From NCBI RefSeq assembly GCF_007859715.1, contig NZ_SJPG01000001.1, positions 6,590,001-6,654,000 on the forward strand: DNA of 64,000 bases, read 5' to 3'. Source of the DNA: Rubinisphaera italica. GTDB taxonomy: Bacteria > Planctomycetota > Planctomycetia > Planctomycetales > Planctomycetaceae. The position numbers and the translations under genes are program-made. Each line of letters starts with the position of its first letter. The stretch's first letter is position 1. Shown one piece after another: positions 38,997 to 49,002 of the stretch. The notes under the pieces are model-generated. The model was not told the DNA's origin and ran no database searches. It saw only the letters and a list, made by a program, of their open reading frames with translations.

Positions 38997-39732
38997 ATTC
39001 AGAATAGGATTCCCAGATCCCCTGTACGATAAAGCGATCGATCAGTCTGCAGACTCGCTCGTCAGCACAACTGAATTGTTGAGAATCTGGTTTGGAGGTG
39101 GTTTGATCCAAATGAATATTCAAACCGGAATCGTGAAGCAGCCGAGAGTAGTTCTGGATCCAGGAATTATCAGTTTCTGAATGCAGGAATCCTCTTAAGC
39201 GATGCAAGTGACGGAATTGATTTAAGAGACAGTCTTGCTCGGACTGATCAGGGTTGAGTGCGATAAATCCCCAGAATGATTCTGGATGCGACAATACAGT
39301 TTTCATTGCTAAGGATCCTCGATGCCGATCGCCCATCACAAGAATACGTTCGGTGTGCACATTATAATGACGGCTCATTTGCGAGACCGCTTCTTGAATC
39401 TGCTGCATCACATTGTCTGAAGACAATCTGGTTTTGTCATCCAGATCGAGTTCGATTGCCAGATGATTCTGAGTGCTGATCTGTTCCATCAGGTATTGAT
39501 ACTCGCTCGTCGAACCTTCCCGCCCCTGCAAATAGACAATCAGTGGGTAGGCGTAATTCGGCTCATAATTAAGGGGCATATATACCCGGGCATCTTGAAA
39601 CGAGAGCGAGTAAGTCATCTCGGCTTCACGAGATTCGTTCTTCAGAAATTCGGTGAATTCTTGATCGTCAGATACATCCGGTTTCAATTTTGTATTCTTT
39701 GAGTTGTGATTAAGATGAATGATTCGATTCAT
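38989..39732 (-). CDS. Alpha/beta-hydrolase-like protein with altered nucleophile motif
   Basis: About 247 residues from the ATG at 39732 (MNRIIHLNH), with AGGAAC just upstream; an extended frame lacks similarity. The region ARVYMPLNYEPNYAYPLIVYLQGREGS matches the start of esterase-D/poly-hydroxybutyrate-esterase-like hydrolases (oxyanion turn LQGREG). At the expected nucleophile elbow the sequence is VMGDRHRGSLAMK, so the Ser of G-x-S-x-G is replaced. It may be a pseudo-enzyme or use another residue. It lies downstream of the amidase gene on the same strand, 59 bp away, and may be in one operon. Confidence 0.62.
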   Translation of the reverse strand: MNRIIHLNHNSKNTKLKPDVSDDQEFTEFLKNESREAEMTYSLSFQDARVYMPLNYEPNYAYPLIVYLQGREGSTSEYQYLMEQISTQNHLAIELDLDDKTRLSSDNVMQQIQEAVSQMSRHYNVHTERILVMGDRHRGSLAMKTVLSHPESFWGFIALNPDQSEQDCLLNQFRHLHRLRGFLHSETDNSWIQNYSRLLHDSGLNIHLDQTTSKPDSQQFSCADERVCRLIDRFIVQGIWESYSEFK

Positions 39733-39791
39733 GTTGTTCCTGTGTGGTAACCGTGTGCAATATATGCGGAAGAATAAGCTGAGATAAAAAC

Positions 39792-40424
39792 TTAAGGGGA
39801 TTCCTCTGGAGAATACCTGGAATAATTTTTGAGTGGGAAATTCTGTCCTGGACATTGGGTCGATTTGATTTGTCCGTGTCCGAGTACATGGTCCGATTGA
39901 ATAGAATACGCCCTTTTGAGATAAGCCAGTAAATGTTGCAGTGAATCCAACTGGGCCTGCGATGGTCCATGCGTTTCAAAGTTGCCGATCAGGCAAACAC
40001 CAATTCCAAACCGATTGTACAATTCATTGCCTGCGTGGGCTCCATCGATTTGTCCCTGCCAGCGAAAGGTGGGTTCGACCTGCCCATCTTTCATTCCCTG
40101 TCCATTGCCGATGACAAAATGATATCCAATCCCACGCCACGGTCGTCCCTGACTATCCTTGCGCTGCAGGTGGGCCCGGTGAATCTGATCGATACTCCCG
40201 GACTCGGTAGCGGTGTGATGAATCACGACATATTTCCAGTTCCGCGTCTCAGTGTGAGGCTTCCAGAAAGATTCATTGGATACGGACTTCCTCATTTGTC
40301 TTTCCGTATTCAATCCCTCTGCAGTGCAGTGAGATGACAGCGAAATAAACACTAAAAGCATTCCAGACCATGCAATCAGTCCTCTCGGGCAATTTGCCAA
40401 CGGATTGATTCGACAATCGTGCAT
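39792..40424 (-). CDS. Secreted N-acetylmuramoyl-L-alanine amidase (Amidase_2/PGRP)
   Basis: 210 residues. The N-terminus holds a hydrophobic segment ending near CTAEG, a possible signal or anchor. The Amidase_2 domain shows YVVIHHTATESGS with the first zinc His, GYHFVIGNG, then HVLGHGQIKSTQCPG with the second His and the zinc Cys. Members cleave the bond between muramic acid and the stem peptide; planctomycetes do have peptidoglycan. The small size and lack of a binding module suggest a recycling or remodelling enzyme. The hydrolase-like gene lies downstream on the same strand. Confidence 0.88.
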   Translation of the reverse strand: MHDCRINPLANCPRGLIAWSGMLLVFISLSSHCTAEGLNTERQMRKSVSNESFWKPHTETRNWKYVVIHHTATESGSIDQIHRAHLQRKDSQGRPWRGIGYHFVIGNGQGMKDGQVEPTFRWQGQIDGAHAGNELYNRFGIGVCLIGNFETHGPSQAQLDSLQHLLAYLKRAYSIQSDHVLGHGQIKSTQCPGQNFPLKNYSRYSPEESP

Positions 40425-40876
40425 GGGGACCGCAAGTCAACTTTAGTAGAGCATTTGTCTGGCGAACTCGAATTTGCAATTTACCCCTGTATTGAGAATG
40501 TGTCAATCTGTTGTTCAGGGATGCAGACTCTTCCTCGGAAACGGAGAGCAGTTTTAACGTTTGCTCCGAATCGAATTGTGACTCTGGTTAAGCGGGAGGA
40601 AGTTTTTGGTGGCGTTAAAGTTCCTCCAGACTGACTATTGTGAACGATCCCTGCCGTTCAGGCCGATTTTGACTATCGCGAGATCAATTTGAAAAAGTCA
40701 GAATATTTTTCCGGGGGTTGTAAGAACCAGGGCTTTAGCCGATAACTATTTTGCTTTGACTCCGCAACAGGATACAGGAGTTGTGATTCAAAAATGCGAC
40801 GATTCACGAAGTCGTTCCATAAAAAAAGGACCGCATAACGGTCCTGTCTCTGAGTGAAAGTTGACTTAAAACAAAC
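40425..40876. other. Intergenic region with a terminator
   Basis: The right end holds the intrinsic terminator of the DUF1080 gene (40821-40845). The rest contains no protein-like frame or RNA gene that I recognise. Confidence 0.5.
40821..40845 (-). terminator. Rho-independent terminator of the DUF1080 gene
   Basis: On the minus strand AGGACCG and CGGTCCT (40827-40833 and 40839-40845) pair over a five-base loop and are followed by a run of seven T. It lies about 32 bp past the stop of the minus-strand gene at 40877. Confidence 0.85.
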
Positions 40877-41587
40877 TTATTCCGCGCTGAGTTGTTTGAG
40901 GCGGATATTTCGGAACTGCACTTTCATGGGTGGGCCTGCATGAAGTTGCAGAGCCAGAATTCCTGAGTCTCTTCGTTCTTTCATATCGTTGTCTGTGCAT
41001 TCAGCGGTCACGATTCCGTTGATCTTATGAACGAAATGGAAATCTTTTGCTGTAACGGTGTAGGTATTCCAGTCTTCATCTTTAATGTGTGACTGAATTG
41101 AAGCCGAATCGCCGACCGAGCCGACGACTTTGACTTGGAATTTCCCATCTTCGCGTACCAGTTCAGTCTGCTGACCACGATTGGCGAGGATGCCGCGAAA
41201 GCGTTCGCCGTAAAGAATTCCCGAATAGGTTTTGCCAGCTTCAAAGTCCGCCTGATATCCGCCAACGACCCACTTGGCATTCTCTACTTCAAAGCTGCGA
41301 TACTGGATGCCCGAGTTGCCGCCGATAATTTTGTATTCGAGTTGAAGTTCAAAATCGGAAACGTTGCCTCCTCGATAGATGAGGAACGTATTTCCTTTCG
41401 TCGGATTCTCAGCGGTTGTCTGACCTGTGATGGTCCCCTCTTCGACACTCCAGAAGTCAGGATTGCCATCCCAGCCTTCAAGAGTTTTTCCATTGAACAG
41501 GGATTCAAATCCTTTGTCTTCTGCAAAAGCCTGACTGATCGGAAGCAGGCAGAACGTTAACAGACAAATCATTTTCATCAGTGGCAT
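40877..41587 (-). CDS. Secreted DUF1080 protein (3-keto-disaccharide hydrolase-like)
   Basis: About 236 residues; the ATG at 41587 has GGTGAG upstream, with an in-frame ATG four codons earlier and one three codons later. The signal peptide leads to GFESLFNGKTLEGWDG, the DUF1080 opening, then NSGIQYRS and a closing GILALQLHAGPPMKVQFRNI. The fold is a concanavalin-like jelly roll. Some family members cleave 3-keto-glycosides after oxidation by a dehydrogenase; others seem to be binding domains. No dehydrogenase is adjacent. A good intrinsic terminator follows, so this is probably a single-gene transcript. The TIM-barrel gene behind it on the same strand may share the theme. Confidence 0.85.
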   Translation of the reverse strand: MPLMKMICLLTFCLLPISQAFAEDKGFESLFNGKTLEGWDGNPDFWSVEEGTITGQTTAENPTKGNTFLIYRGGNVSDFELQLEYKIIGGNSGIQYRSFEVENAKWVVGGYQADFEAGKTYSGILYGERFRGILANRGQQTELVREDGKFQVKVVGSVGDSASIQSHIKDEDWNTYTVTAKDFHFVHKINGIVTAECTDNDMKERRDSGILALQLHAGPPMKVQFRNIRLKQLSAE

Positions 41588-41687
41588 AAGTCTCACCATT
41601 ATTGGAGGGTGTCAGAAGATTGAAATTATGAATTCAATTTACCGACAACAGAATGAATAAGGAAGTTCCAATGCAAGAAAGCGAGAA

Positions 41688-42572
41688 TCATCCCCAGTGT
41701 TCTGCAATTTTCTTTCGCAGGAAATCGGCACTACGGCGTAACTGCTCAATTCCATCGACACCATCTTCAATACTGATCCAGCTATCGAATCCTTTGCTTT
41801 TCAATTCGCTGAAAATGGCATCGTAATCGTTGAGACCTTTACCGATTTCGCCGTGGCTCAATCGTTTGGCATAACCGACCGATCCTTCTTCTTCATTTCG
41901 CAAATCGTCAATCGTCCCGGAGATCAAAAAACGATCACTTGCATGCATGGTGACAACTCGATCCGAAACCCGCTTCAGCAATTCAAGGGGATCATCCCCA
42001 GCCAGAAACGCATTGCTGGGATCATAATTGACACCGAAATTCGGATGATTGATTGCGTTGACCAGTTCGCAAAAAACGTCAATTTTCTGAGCAAACTCCG
42101 GATACTTCCAGAAATCATCTTTGTAATGGTTCTCGAGGATCAGTGTGACACTATGTTGCTCGGCATACGGCAGGCAGGCCTGGATACTTTCAGCTGCGAG
42201 GCGAACACCTTCGGAATTCGATAATTCTGGTCGTCGTTGGCCACTGAGCACTCGACAGTAACTTCCACCAAGGGCATGGGTCATTTCAATCCAGCGTTTT
42301 TGTTTGGCGATTTCATTCTCGCGAAAGGCTGTATCGGGATGGGTAAAATCGGGAGAGCAGCAGAGCATGGGAATCGACATCCCCAAGTCGGCCACCTGAT
42401 CGCGAAATCGAGACCAGTTGGATTCCTCCGCCATTTCGAGGAAGCCAGCGTAAAATTCGAGACCATCAATATCCAGAGTGCTGGCCAGCTCAAACCACTC
42501 CGACAATTTCATCGACCCATCTTTACACAGGGCCTGCATATACGCTTTGGGGAAGGCAGCAAGTTTCGGCAT
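41688..42572 (-). CDS. Sugar phosphate isomerase/epimerase-like TIM barrel
   Basis: 294 residues with no signal peptide. Typical xylose-isomerase-like AP-endonuclease-2 fold blocks: DGLEFYAGFLEMA, YCRVLSGQRRPE, LILENHYKDD, NFGVNYDPSNAFLAGDDP, VTMHASDR, and finally GFDSWISIEDGVDG. Glu, Asp, His and Glu at these sites form the metal centre in the family. Probably a cytoplasmic isomerase or epimerase of a degraded sugar. Spaced 100 bp upstream of the DUF1080 gene on the same strand; an 18-bp palindrome lies just before its start. Confidence 0.85.
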   Translation of the reverse strand: MPKLAAFPKAYMQALCKDGSMKLSEWFELASTLDIDGLEFYAGFLEMAEESNWSRFRDQVADLGMSIPMLCCSPDFTHPDTAFRENEIAKQKRWIEMTHALGGSYCRVLSGQRRPELSNSEGVRLAAESIQACLPYAEQHSVTLILENHYKDDFWKYPEFAQKIDVFCELVNAINHPNFGVNYDPSNAFLAGDDPLELLKRVSDRVVTMHASDRFLISGTIDDLRNEEEGSVGYAKRLSHGEIGKGLNDYDAIFSELKSKGFDSWISIEDGVDGIEQLRRSADFLRKKIAEHWG

Positions 42573-42612
42573 GACTGAAGTGTTCTCTCATTGATCGATT
42601 CGAATTATTGAG

Positions 42613-42630
42613 AGTTCATGATGATGAACT
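42613..42630. promoter_or_regulatory. Operator-like palindrome upstream of the TIM-barrel gene
   Basis: AGTTCAT and ATGAACT are exact inverted repeats with a four-base centre, lying about 40-58 bp upstream of the start of the minus-strand TIM-barrel gene. The size fits a dimeric repressor site. No regulator gene is adjacent, so this is a suggestion. Confidence 0.35.
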
Positions 42631-42700
42631 TTGTCACACAAGTCCACTCACCGATTATTCATAGGTCGACAGTTGCGCGAAAGTTATTACTTCCACAAGA

Positions 42701-42752
42701 AACATGAAAATAGATTTAAGCTGATCAAGTTTTTTTCCACGAAGTTATAAAG
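42701..42752. repeat. Dispersed repeat, second member of the 17290 family
   Basis: Contains ATGAAAATAG, CTGATCAAGTT and CCACGAAG in the same order as at 17290-17342. No coding potential. Confidence 0.5.
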
Positions 42753-43180
42753 GGGTGAATCCCCCCACACCACACACACTATGAGATTGAGACTTTCGGC
42801 GGAACCATCGCCAAAAGTTGTACGTGATCGGGTTGGATATTCAACTCAATGACTTCTGCAACTAATCGCTGAGCAAATGACCAAATACAACTCTCAACCT
42901 ACTGACCCACCAAACCCGTAATCTCCGGTGGCGATTTTTTGGAACCCAAAATAATGATACTGGCAAAGCCGTTGAACTCTGACCACATTCAGGGAATGTG
43001 GATCTTGATGTTGGATTTGAATTGCTGAATTTGATAAGCCGTGAACTACACTCTCGCAAAAGTCACAGTACGCAGGATTTTGGCGGGGAATGCGAGGTAG
43101 TGTTGATTGAAGTTTGGAAGGTTTGGCTGGTCATGTAAGTATGATTTTGGTCGAGGCTAGCACTACCAGGAATTCCGATG

Positions 43181-44515
43181 TCAATTTAGAAGCGGATCAT
43201 TTCCCAGTTGATTCAAACAACATTTCTTGTACTTTATTCCGCTCCCACAGGGGCAAGGATCATTTCTACCCACTTTCTGCTTGCGTTCGATTTTGCTCGG
43301 CGTATTTGGAAAAACCGGAGTGTCAGGCTCGGTCTGAGTTGTGGTTGATTTCCCAGTTAACTTTTCCAAAGCAAATTTGATGAGTCCTGCTGGATCGTCT
43401 TCTAATTCCTTAACCCGTTTCTGATGTTCCTCTCGCTCGACCTTCTCGTCCATTTTCCACTTATCATATTCTGGAAACCACTCTTCCATGATGCGGCAAG
43501 TATCCACCAGGTTATTCCTAAGTCCTCGACTTTCAAAATCCAGTTCATGGCCAATCAGGAGTTTTCGGGCTGCTTCGATCCCTTCCGTTGCAAATTGTGA
43601 CAAGAGGGCGGTTGCCAGTACGATTTGAATGCCTCGTTCCTTTTCTTGTTCTAACAGATGAAGGCACTTCTCAACGGCCAAGTCCGAACGAATGTATTCC
43701 AGAGGCTCACTCGCATAGATCCGAAAATGGTGAGGAGCATGGGGGTAAGTCTCGGAAACTGCTTCGAGCACACCTGGCGTCCCGATACGGGTCAAAGCTT
43801 CGGCACATGCCTCGTTGACCAAGTCGTCACAATCTTCTGCGAGCTTGTCCAAAATTAATGGCGTCAGGGATTCGAGTTGGGCTTGCCCCGCCAGTCGAAT
43901 TAAAAGTGGCTCCATCCACTTCATTGGATGGCTGCTGTAATCGTCAATTTTTTGACGCAACAGTTTCTCAACCTTTTCCTCAATTGAGGTTCCAGTGCGA
44001 GCAAGTGCTTCTACAATTCGTTTGCCGTAATTCAGGTTGACTTCGTTGATCTGGTTCTTGTTTTTCGCTTCCTCGCAGAAACTCTCCAGATTTTGCCAAC
44101 AGGTTTCCTCGTCCCAGGAGAGCATGTGTAGTCGATCGCGGAGGGAAGACTGCAATTGAGGAAGAAAATACTTAGTTTCAAAAATGTCCGATTCCCTTGG
44201 CAAGAGCAGAGTGAGATCGGCTTTCAGAAGAAGATTCGAAAGGTTAAAGGTGTAATTCTCATATTGGTCGCTTTGGTCTTGATTCAACTCATCAATGATC
44301 CAGTCGATGGTGTCAGCTGTTTGGTCGATATGTCTGCATGCTCCAATCAGCTGGTAGGCATCATCTTTCCCAAACTTCTCCACAGCTTGGATAACCAGGG
44401 GCATCACAGAGGTATCCGAGGAATGCAACCAGGAAAAGTACCTGACCGCTTTCTTTCGAAGATCGAGTTCGGGATGCAGGATGGCCTCTTTGATTTTGGC
44501 TTCAGGTAAACGCAA
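43181..44515 (-). CDS. HEAT-repeat protein with C-terminal SEC-C zinc motif
   Basis: 444 residues, probably from a TTG at 44515 that has AAGGA ten bases upstream; no ATG or GTG start is available in frame before it. The body is a series of helical HEAT-like repeats, opening [17 protein letters not shown] and including [17 protein letters not shown] near the middle. The last 25 residues are [19 protein letters not shown], a SEC-C zinc motif known from SecA and many other proteins. No catalytic domain is seen. It may be a scaffolding protein. Function unknown. Confidence 0.75.
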   Translation of the reverse strand: MRLPEAKIKEAILHPELDLRKKAVRYFSWLHSSDTSVMPLVIQAVEKFGKDDAYQLIGACRHIDQTADTIDWIIDELNQDQSDQYENYTFNLSNLLLKADLTLLLPRESDIFETKYFLPQLQSSLRDRLHMLSWDEETCWQNLESFCEEAKNKNQINEVNLNYGKRIVEALARTGTSIEEKVEKLLRQKIDDYSSHPMKWMEPLLIRLAGQAQLESLTPLILDKLAEDCDDLVNEACAEALTRIGTPGVLEAVSETYPHAPHHFRIYASEPLEYIRSDLAVEKCLHLLEQEKERGIQIVLATALLSQFATEGIEAARKLLIGHELDFESRGLRNNLVDTCRIMEEWFPEYDKWKMDEKVEREEHQKRVKELEDDPAGLIKFALEKLTGKSTTTQTEPDTPVFPNTPSKIERKQKVGRNDPCPCGSGIKYKKCCLNQLGNDPLLN

Positions 44516-44687
44516 TTTTGGCGATCCTTGGGGTTTGACTTTGTGAAATATTGAACCTTTAGCAGTTCGAAATGAATAGGGGAGGACACCTCTTAAATTG
44601 AGTGTTAATATTTATCACAGCCTGATAATGAAGGGGCGAATTTATTAACGGAGACTCACGAATTAAGCCGAGATGCGGCATTTGAGA

Positions 44688-45452
44688 TCAGTTTGCTTTT
44701 GCCTTTTGCATCCGATCAACCCGAGCCTGTTCTTTTTCCAATGCCACGCCGGTTACAGCAAGTGGCTGGAAGTTTGGATCGGGTAATATCGTTTCACTTT
44801 GGGGGATTTCGCGCCAGCGTAGATTGCGGAACCAGACGTCCTGACCGTGATCCTGAAGCCAAAGCTGTCCACCACGACCTGTGAGGTTACCTCCGCGAAT
44901 CGAGAGCAACTCAACATACCAGGCCCATTTGGGATCGGCATAATCGAAAGAAAGAACTCGCTCGCCATTGAGCCAGTGTTCAATCACAGTTCCCTGGCAA
45001 ATCACTCGTCCTGTATTCCACTCGCCTACGGGACGAGTTGCATCTTTGCTCGGTGCCATACAGAAAAAAAGCGAAGCGGCAGACTGTCGGGCGTTCTCTC
45101 CGTAAGGGCTGTCGATATTGTCGAGAATCTGGTATTCAACCTGACCGGGACGGTAATAGACCCCCGAGTTGCAACCTTTGGAAACCTTCCACTCAAATTG
45201 AAGTTCGAAGTCATCGGGAATGGTCTCGGCAGTATAAGTGAGTGGGCCCCCTTGAGACTTGCGGTAAAATGCCCCTTCTTGAATTACCCAGTTGCCAGTT
45301 TGCTCCCACCCCGTAAACGACTTGCCATCGAACAGTGTGACAAAACCAACTTCTTTATTTGAACTTGCCTGTTCCTCTCCATTGGCACCACAGATGAACA
45401 GACACAGTGATAATAAAACGTAACTGAGTGATTGAAGTTGAGTGGTTTTCAT
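44688..45452 (-). CDS. Secreted DUF1080 protein
   Basis: 254 residues. The signal peptide (YVLLSLCLFICGANG) is followed by GFVTLFDGKSFTGWEQTG, the family opening, then YYRPGQVEYQILDN and HWLNGERVLSFDYADPKW. The end is TGRGGQLWLQDHGQDVWFRNLRWREI, as in other family members, plus a charged tail. It would be a secreted jelly-roll protein acting on, or binding, sugars; the second DUF1080 protein at 40877 shares only the general pattern. It stands alone, with the divergent glycosyltransferase gene upstream. Confidence 0.85.
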   Translation of the reverse strand: MKTTQLQSLSYVLLSLCLFICGANGEEQASSNKEVGFVTLFDGKSFTGWEQTGNWVIQEGAFYRKSQGGPLTYTAETIPDDFELQFEWKVSKGCNSGVYYRPGQVEYQILDNIDSPYGENARQSAASLFFCMAPSKDATRPVGEWNTGRVICQGTVIEHWLNGERVLSFDYADPKWAWYVELLSIRGGNLTGRGGQLWLQDHGQDVWFRNLRWREIPQSETILPDPNFQPLAVTGVALEKEQARVDRMQKAKAN

Positions 45453-45646
45453 GATTTATGATTCAATTTTAAAAAGGTCCGTCAGAGATAATCTTGATGA
45501 ATGAGTTTATCAGATCCATGGAATTCTGTCAGTGAGATCAAGCGAATCAGGAATCTGTATTGATGAAATTTCGTTCGTCATCTACAAGCTTAACTGACGA
45601 ATAAATTTGGATGGGCAGTGATTTGAAACTCAGGGACAGGTAGAAG

Positions 45647-47374
45647 ATGGGAATAGAGTATCCAAAAGCCAGAGAGGAACGACTCCTTGATGGTTCACTG
45701 AAATTTCCACGTCCAATCGCCATTTCAGCTGAAGACGAGATTACATCTCAAACCCAGTTCCGATTGATCACTGCATTCATGGTGATTGGTCTGTTGCTTC
45801 GCTTCGGTCGATATCTGATGCAATTTCCGCTTTGGGAAGATGAAGCGTTCCTGTGTGCCAATCTGATCAACCGTGATTATTTCCAACTTCTCGAACCGCT
45901 GCAGTATCATCAAGTGTCTCCGGTCCTGTTTCTTTGGATCCAATTGACAATCGTCAAGCTTTTTGGATTTCACGAATTCGGATTGCGTCTATTTCCTTTT
46001 CTCTGCAGTCTGGCAAGTCTGGGACTGTTTTCTCATGTGGCAAAACGTCTACTTTCAGGGTATGCATTGGTTCTCGCAATCGGAATTTTTGCAGTCGCAT
46101 ATCCGAATATTCGCTACGCGGCCGAAGCCAAACAATATGCTTCCAATCTGTTGATTGGTTTAACGTTACTCGCGATGATTCTGGAATGGTGGAAGTCGGC
46201 GAGTTCTGATGACAGGAGCATTCGCAGCAAGTCGAATCGCTGGTTGTGGGCTTTGGCAATCTTCACTCCGTTTGCTGTGGGGATTTCTTACCCGGCAGTT
46301 TTTACGGCTGGAGCGGGCAGTCTGTTTCTGGGGATCTTGATGCTCAGGAATATCCTCAAGCAACATCGTTCCATTTTCTCAGAAAAGAGTTTCGTTCCCT
46401 GGCTGGCTTGGAATGTTGTGATCGTAGTAAGTTTTCTGCTCATCATGAGCCTGGCTGCTCGTGGTCAAAGCGAGAGTGAACTCAAATGGATGGGTGACTA
46501 CTGGAAGCACACGTTTCCGCCTGTTACTACGCCGACAGAACTTCCGTCCTGGCTTCTGCGAATCCATGCAGGATCGCTATTGGCGTTTCCTGTCGGAGGC
46601 GAACATGGTGCCAGTTCACTGACACTCATTTCACTTCTGGCTGGAGGCATCCTGGTCTGGCGAAACCAAAAACTGTTAACAATTTTGATGTTCTCTCCCG
46701 CGGCATTGCATTTGATTGCAGCCGGTCTCGAACGATACCCGTACGGTGGTCACGTCAAATTCTCGATGCACATGGGGGCAATGATCTGCCTGATTTCCGG
46801 ATTGGGAGCCGCATGGATTATGGCCGCCTTGGGAAAACTGATGCATATTCCCCGCAAAAGTATGGCACTGGCGATCATCTATCTTCTGGCGATTGGTGCG
46901 GGAAGTCTGGCTCGTGACATTGCTTACCCCTTTAAAACGGAGTCGGACATGCGCTCCCGGGCCTTTGCTCGATGGTTCTGGTTTCATGCCGCGTTTCAGG
47001 GTGAAGTGGCCTGCGTCGAGAATGATCTGGGAATTATTCTCACGCCGCAAGCTCAGGCGGAATTGAGTTGGGCGGCCATGTATCGGGTCAACAAAGAAAT
47101 TTATGGCCCCTCAGAAACGAAACGTCGGGACTTCTCTGGAGTCACTGCCGAAAGCCCACTCCGCTGTGTGATCTATCGGGTTCCTCATTTCGAATTTGAT
47201 CAGACTCGATATGAAAAATGGCTGGAGTTAATGCAGCTTGAGTACGAACTGGTCGGTACAGAACGACTCGAGTTTCCGCGATTTGGAAAACATGAAGACG
47301 CCCGCACCCGAGAAGCGGCACTCACTCTAGATTTTATCGACGTCCTGACTTTCACGCCACGCAAAGAAAACTGA
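45647..47374 (+). CDS. GT39/ArnT-type membrane glycosyltransferase
   Basis: 575 residues from an ATG at 45647, with CAGGTAG upstream. An N-terminal cytoplasmic stretch of ~45 residues precedes TM1 (ITAFMVIGLLLRF). The loop after TM1 has LWEDEAFLCANL, the acidic GT-C motif, followed by the QYHQVSPVLFLWIQL segment. A dozen or so helices follow. The C-terminal ~100 residues form a soluble periplasmic domain. It would move a sugar from a polyprenyl-phosphate donor to an unknown acceptor. Similar in type to the gene at 3665 but longer at the N-terminus and without the inserted repeat. Confidence 0.8.
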   Translation: MGIEYPKAREERLLDGSLKFPRPIAISAEDEITSQTQFRLITAFMVIGLLLRFGRYLMQFPLWEDEAFLCANLINRDYFQLLEPLQYHQVSPVLFLWIQLTIVKLFGFHEFGLRLFPFLCSLASLGLFSHVAKRLLSGYALVLAIGIFAVAYPNIRYAAEAKQYASNLLIGLTLLAMILEWWKSASSDDRSIRSKSNRWLWALAIFTPFAVGISYPAVFTAGAGSLFLGILMLRNILKQHRSIFSEKSFVPWLAWNVVIVVSFLLIMSLAARGQSESELKWMGDYWKHTFPPVTTPTELPSWLLRIHAGSLLAFPVGGEHGASSLTLISLLAGGILVWRNQKLLTILMFSPAALHLIAAGLERYPYGGHVKFSMHMGAMICLISGLGAAWIMAALGKLMHIPRKSMALAIIYLLAIGAGSLARDIAYPFKTESDMRSRAFARWFWFHAAFQGEVACVENDLGIILTPQAQAELSWAAMYRVNKEIYGPSETKRRDFSGVTAESPLRCVIYRVPHFEFDQTRYEKWLELMQLEYELVGTERLEFPRFGKHEDARTREAALTLDFIDVLTFTPRKEN

Positions 47375-47530
47375 ATTTCAAGGCGAGAAATCAGGGCCCA
47401 ATTTTCAATCTCAATAGCATCCGTTGAAATAAGACGCTCAAGCCACATGAAGTGATGGCGTACATGTTCGATGCATTACTATCTGGTTGCCCCCTCCCGA
47501 AAAACGGGATGTCAGTAGAACCTTTCAGGA

Positions 47531-48673
47531 TTACGGAATGGTCACTCGGGTTGACTTTAATTCCGATCTCTGCCCAAGAATATCCGTGCATTGCAGTTGC
47601 AATTCATACTCTCCGGCTTTGAGTTCTGAGATGTTGAGAGTCGCGGATCTTGCGTGGGGAATTCGTTCGGTCTGTTTCAGGTTCGCCTCTTTTGAAGTTT
47701 CTGAAACAACAGGAAACAGTTTCACTGCATATGAAAACTGAGGTGTCGTCTTAGTATCGATTTCCCACTGAACAGACAATTGTCTCTTTCCAATCGTTTT
47801 CGTTGACAGGTTACTGATGACAACTTTTGGAATTGAGGGTACTTTTTCTGTTCTTGCGATCGAATGGACGGAAGGATTTTTAGACGTTGGTTTCGTCTCT
47901 GCTCCCCCACTGATCATGTAATAGAATGAACCGGATTGATCCTGATTCACTCCGCCATCCCAGTTGGTGCGAAAATCATACGATCGCTTTCCAGGTAAAA
48001 GATCCCAACTGTTGACCGAATAGCGGCCACTTGTAAACGGATACCATTCTCCATCGACTTTACGTTTCCAGCCATTCCGCAGATTTGTTGTTCTCGGTTG
48101 AATCCCAGTATTTAGCCAATCTTCTATGAAGGCATCAGTGCCTCCCTGGAAAACGGCTTTGGCAGCTGCGACGTCCATTGTGACCAGATGCGTCCAAACT
48201 TTTGTATCGCCGGCCTGAGCCCAGAATCCGTAATACGTGTGGTCTTCAACAGGCCAGTTGCGAGCAACAAGTCTGTACCAGGTGTCGGTCTTCCAGCCGA
48301 GTTCAAAGTTCAAGGATTTCAATCCTGTTCCTTCTCCTCCAAAAGGTTCTGTCAGTGTTCCAGGTCCTCTGTAGACAGCTCGAATTGGAGCCGAATGTTC
48401 TTTATGATCCCAAATCGAGAAGATAAAATTATGAGCTTTCGGGTGTGCCTGGATGCCTGCATATCCACCACCCAGCCCTCTCCATCCCAATACTTCATAG
48501 TAAGTATAAAGTGCTTCGCCTGATTTCGGCACACGCACTTCATTGATAATGATGTCTCCATCGAAATGGTCATCAAACACAAAATGTGAAGAAGGAGCAG
48601 AGGTTTGAGCAATCGCCTGTGGAAGTGTTCCTGTCAGAATTAGACAGGCCATCATGAGAAAACGTGACTTCAT
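47531..48673 (-). CDS. Secreted DUF3472 protein
   Basis: 380 residues, with a signal peptide (cleavage near AIAQ) and AGGAAT upstream of the ATG. The region GGGYAGIQAHPKAHNFIFSIWDH and LNFELGWKTDTWYRLVARNW matches DUF3472. The C-terminal ~110 residues look like an added beta-sandwich (QLSVQWEIDTKTTPQFSYAV). DUF3472 proteins are exported and linked with polysaccharide use, but their activity is unknown. It converges with the GT39 gene and is divergent from a sulfotransferase. Confidence 0.8.
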   Translation of the reverse strand: MKSRFLMMACLILTGTLPQAIAQTSAPSSHFVFDDHFDGDIIINEVRVPKSGEALYTYYEVLGWRGLGGGYAGIQAHPKAHNFIFSIWDHKEHSAPIRAVYRGPGTLTEPFGGEGTGLKSLNFELGWKTDTWYRLVARNWPVEDHTYYGFWAQAGDTKVWTHLVTMDVAAAKAVFQGGTDAFIEDWLNTGIQPRTTNLRNGWKRKVDGEWYPFTSGRYSVNSWDLLPGKRSYDFRTNWDGGVNQDQSGSFYYMISGGAETKPTSKNPSVHSIARTEKVPSIPKVVISNLSTKTIGKRQLSVQWEIDTKTTPQFSYAVKLFPVVSETSKEANLKQTERIPHARSATLNISELKAGEYELQLQCTDILGQRSELKSTRVTIP

Positions 48674-49002
48674 CCGGTTATTCCTGTGATTCTAGAGCAT
48701 ATTCAAAAATTAACTGCGACGTTCAGCAGGAGCAAATACAGCGTTTTAGGGCATTTGGTGTCCAAGCGACTGCAGAGACCATTTGAAAATGGTCTAAGAT
48801 CGAGACACAAAGTTCGTGAGAGGCAAAGGATAACTTGATGTCCGTGGAACTGCGAACCAGATCAGTGATTGTGATTAATCTCACAGGATGCCAATACCAT
48901 GCGCATACATTTTTCCTTGTACGATCTTGATTATTCGTTTACGCTTTCTCTGAATTTCGATGAAGGCTGTCCGCAGAGACTTGCATTCAGGAAGGATTTC
49001 CG
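48674..49002. other. Divergent intergenic region
   Basis: Promoters of the DUF3472 gene (left) and the sulfotransferase gene (right) should be here. It holds a copy of the CTGCAGTCGC repeat (48755-48797). The ribosome site AGGAAGGATTTCC lies directly before 49003. Confidence 0.5.
48755..48797 (-). repeat. CTGCAGTCGC repeat, second copy
   Basis: On the minus strand it reads TTAGACCATTTTCAAATGGT (small hairpin) and then CTCTGCAGTCGCTTGGACACC. Nearly identical to 34344-34385 and related to 50121-50164. Here no gene ends in it. Confidence 0.7.

Larger units (their letters stand above)
42573..43180. other. Intergenic region with an operator-like palindrome and a repeat
   Basis: Contains the AGTTCAT-GATG-ATGAACT palindrome (42613-42630) and a dispersed repeat (42701-42752). 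Between 42860 and 43170 I see no conserved protein in any frame. It is not a tRNA region. Confidence 0.45.

Noticed and set aside
42862..43059. 65-codon minus-strand frame in the gap before the HEAT gene
   Set aside because: Basic, featureless and without a ribosome site; no similarity recognised.
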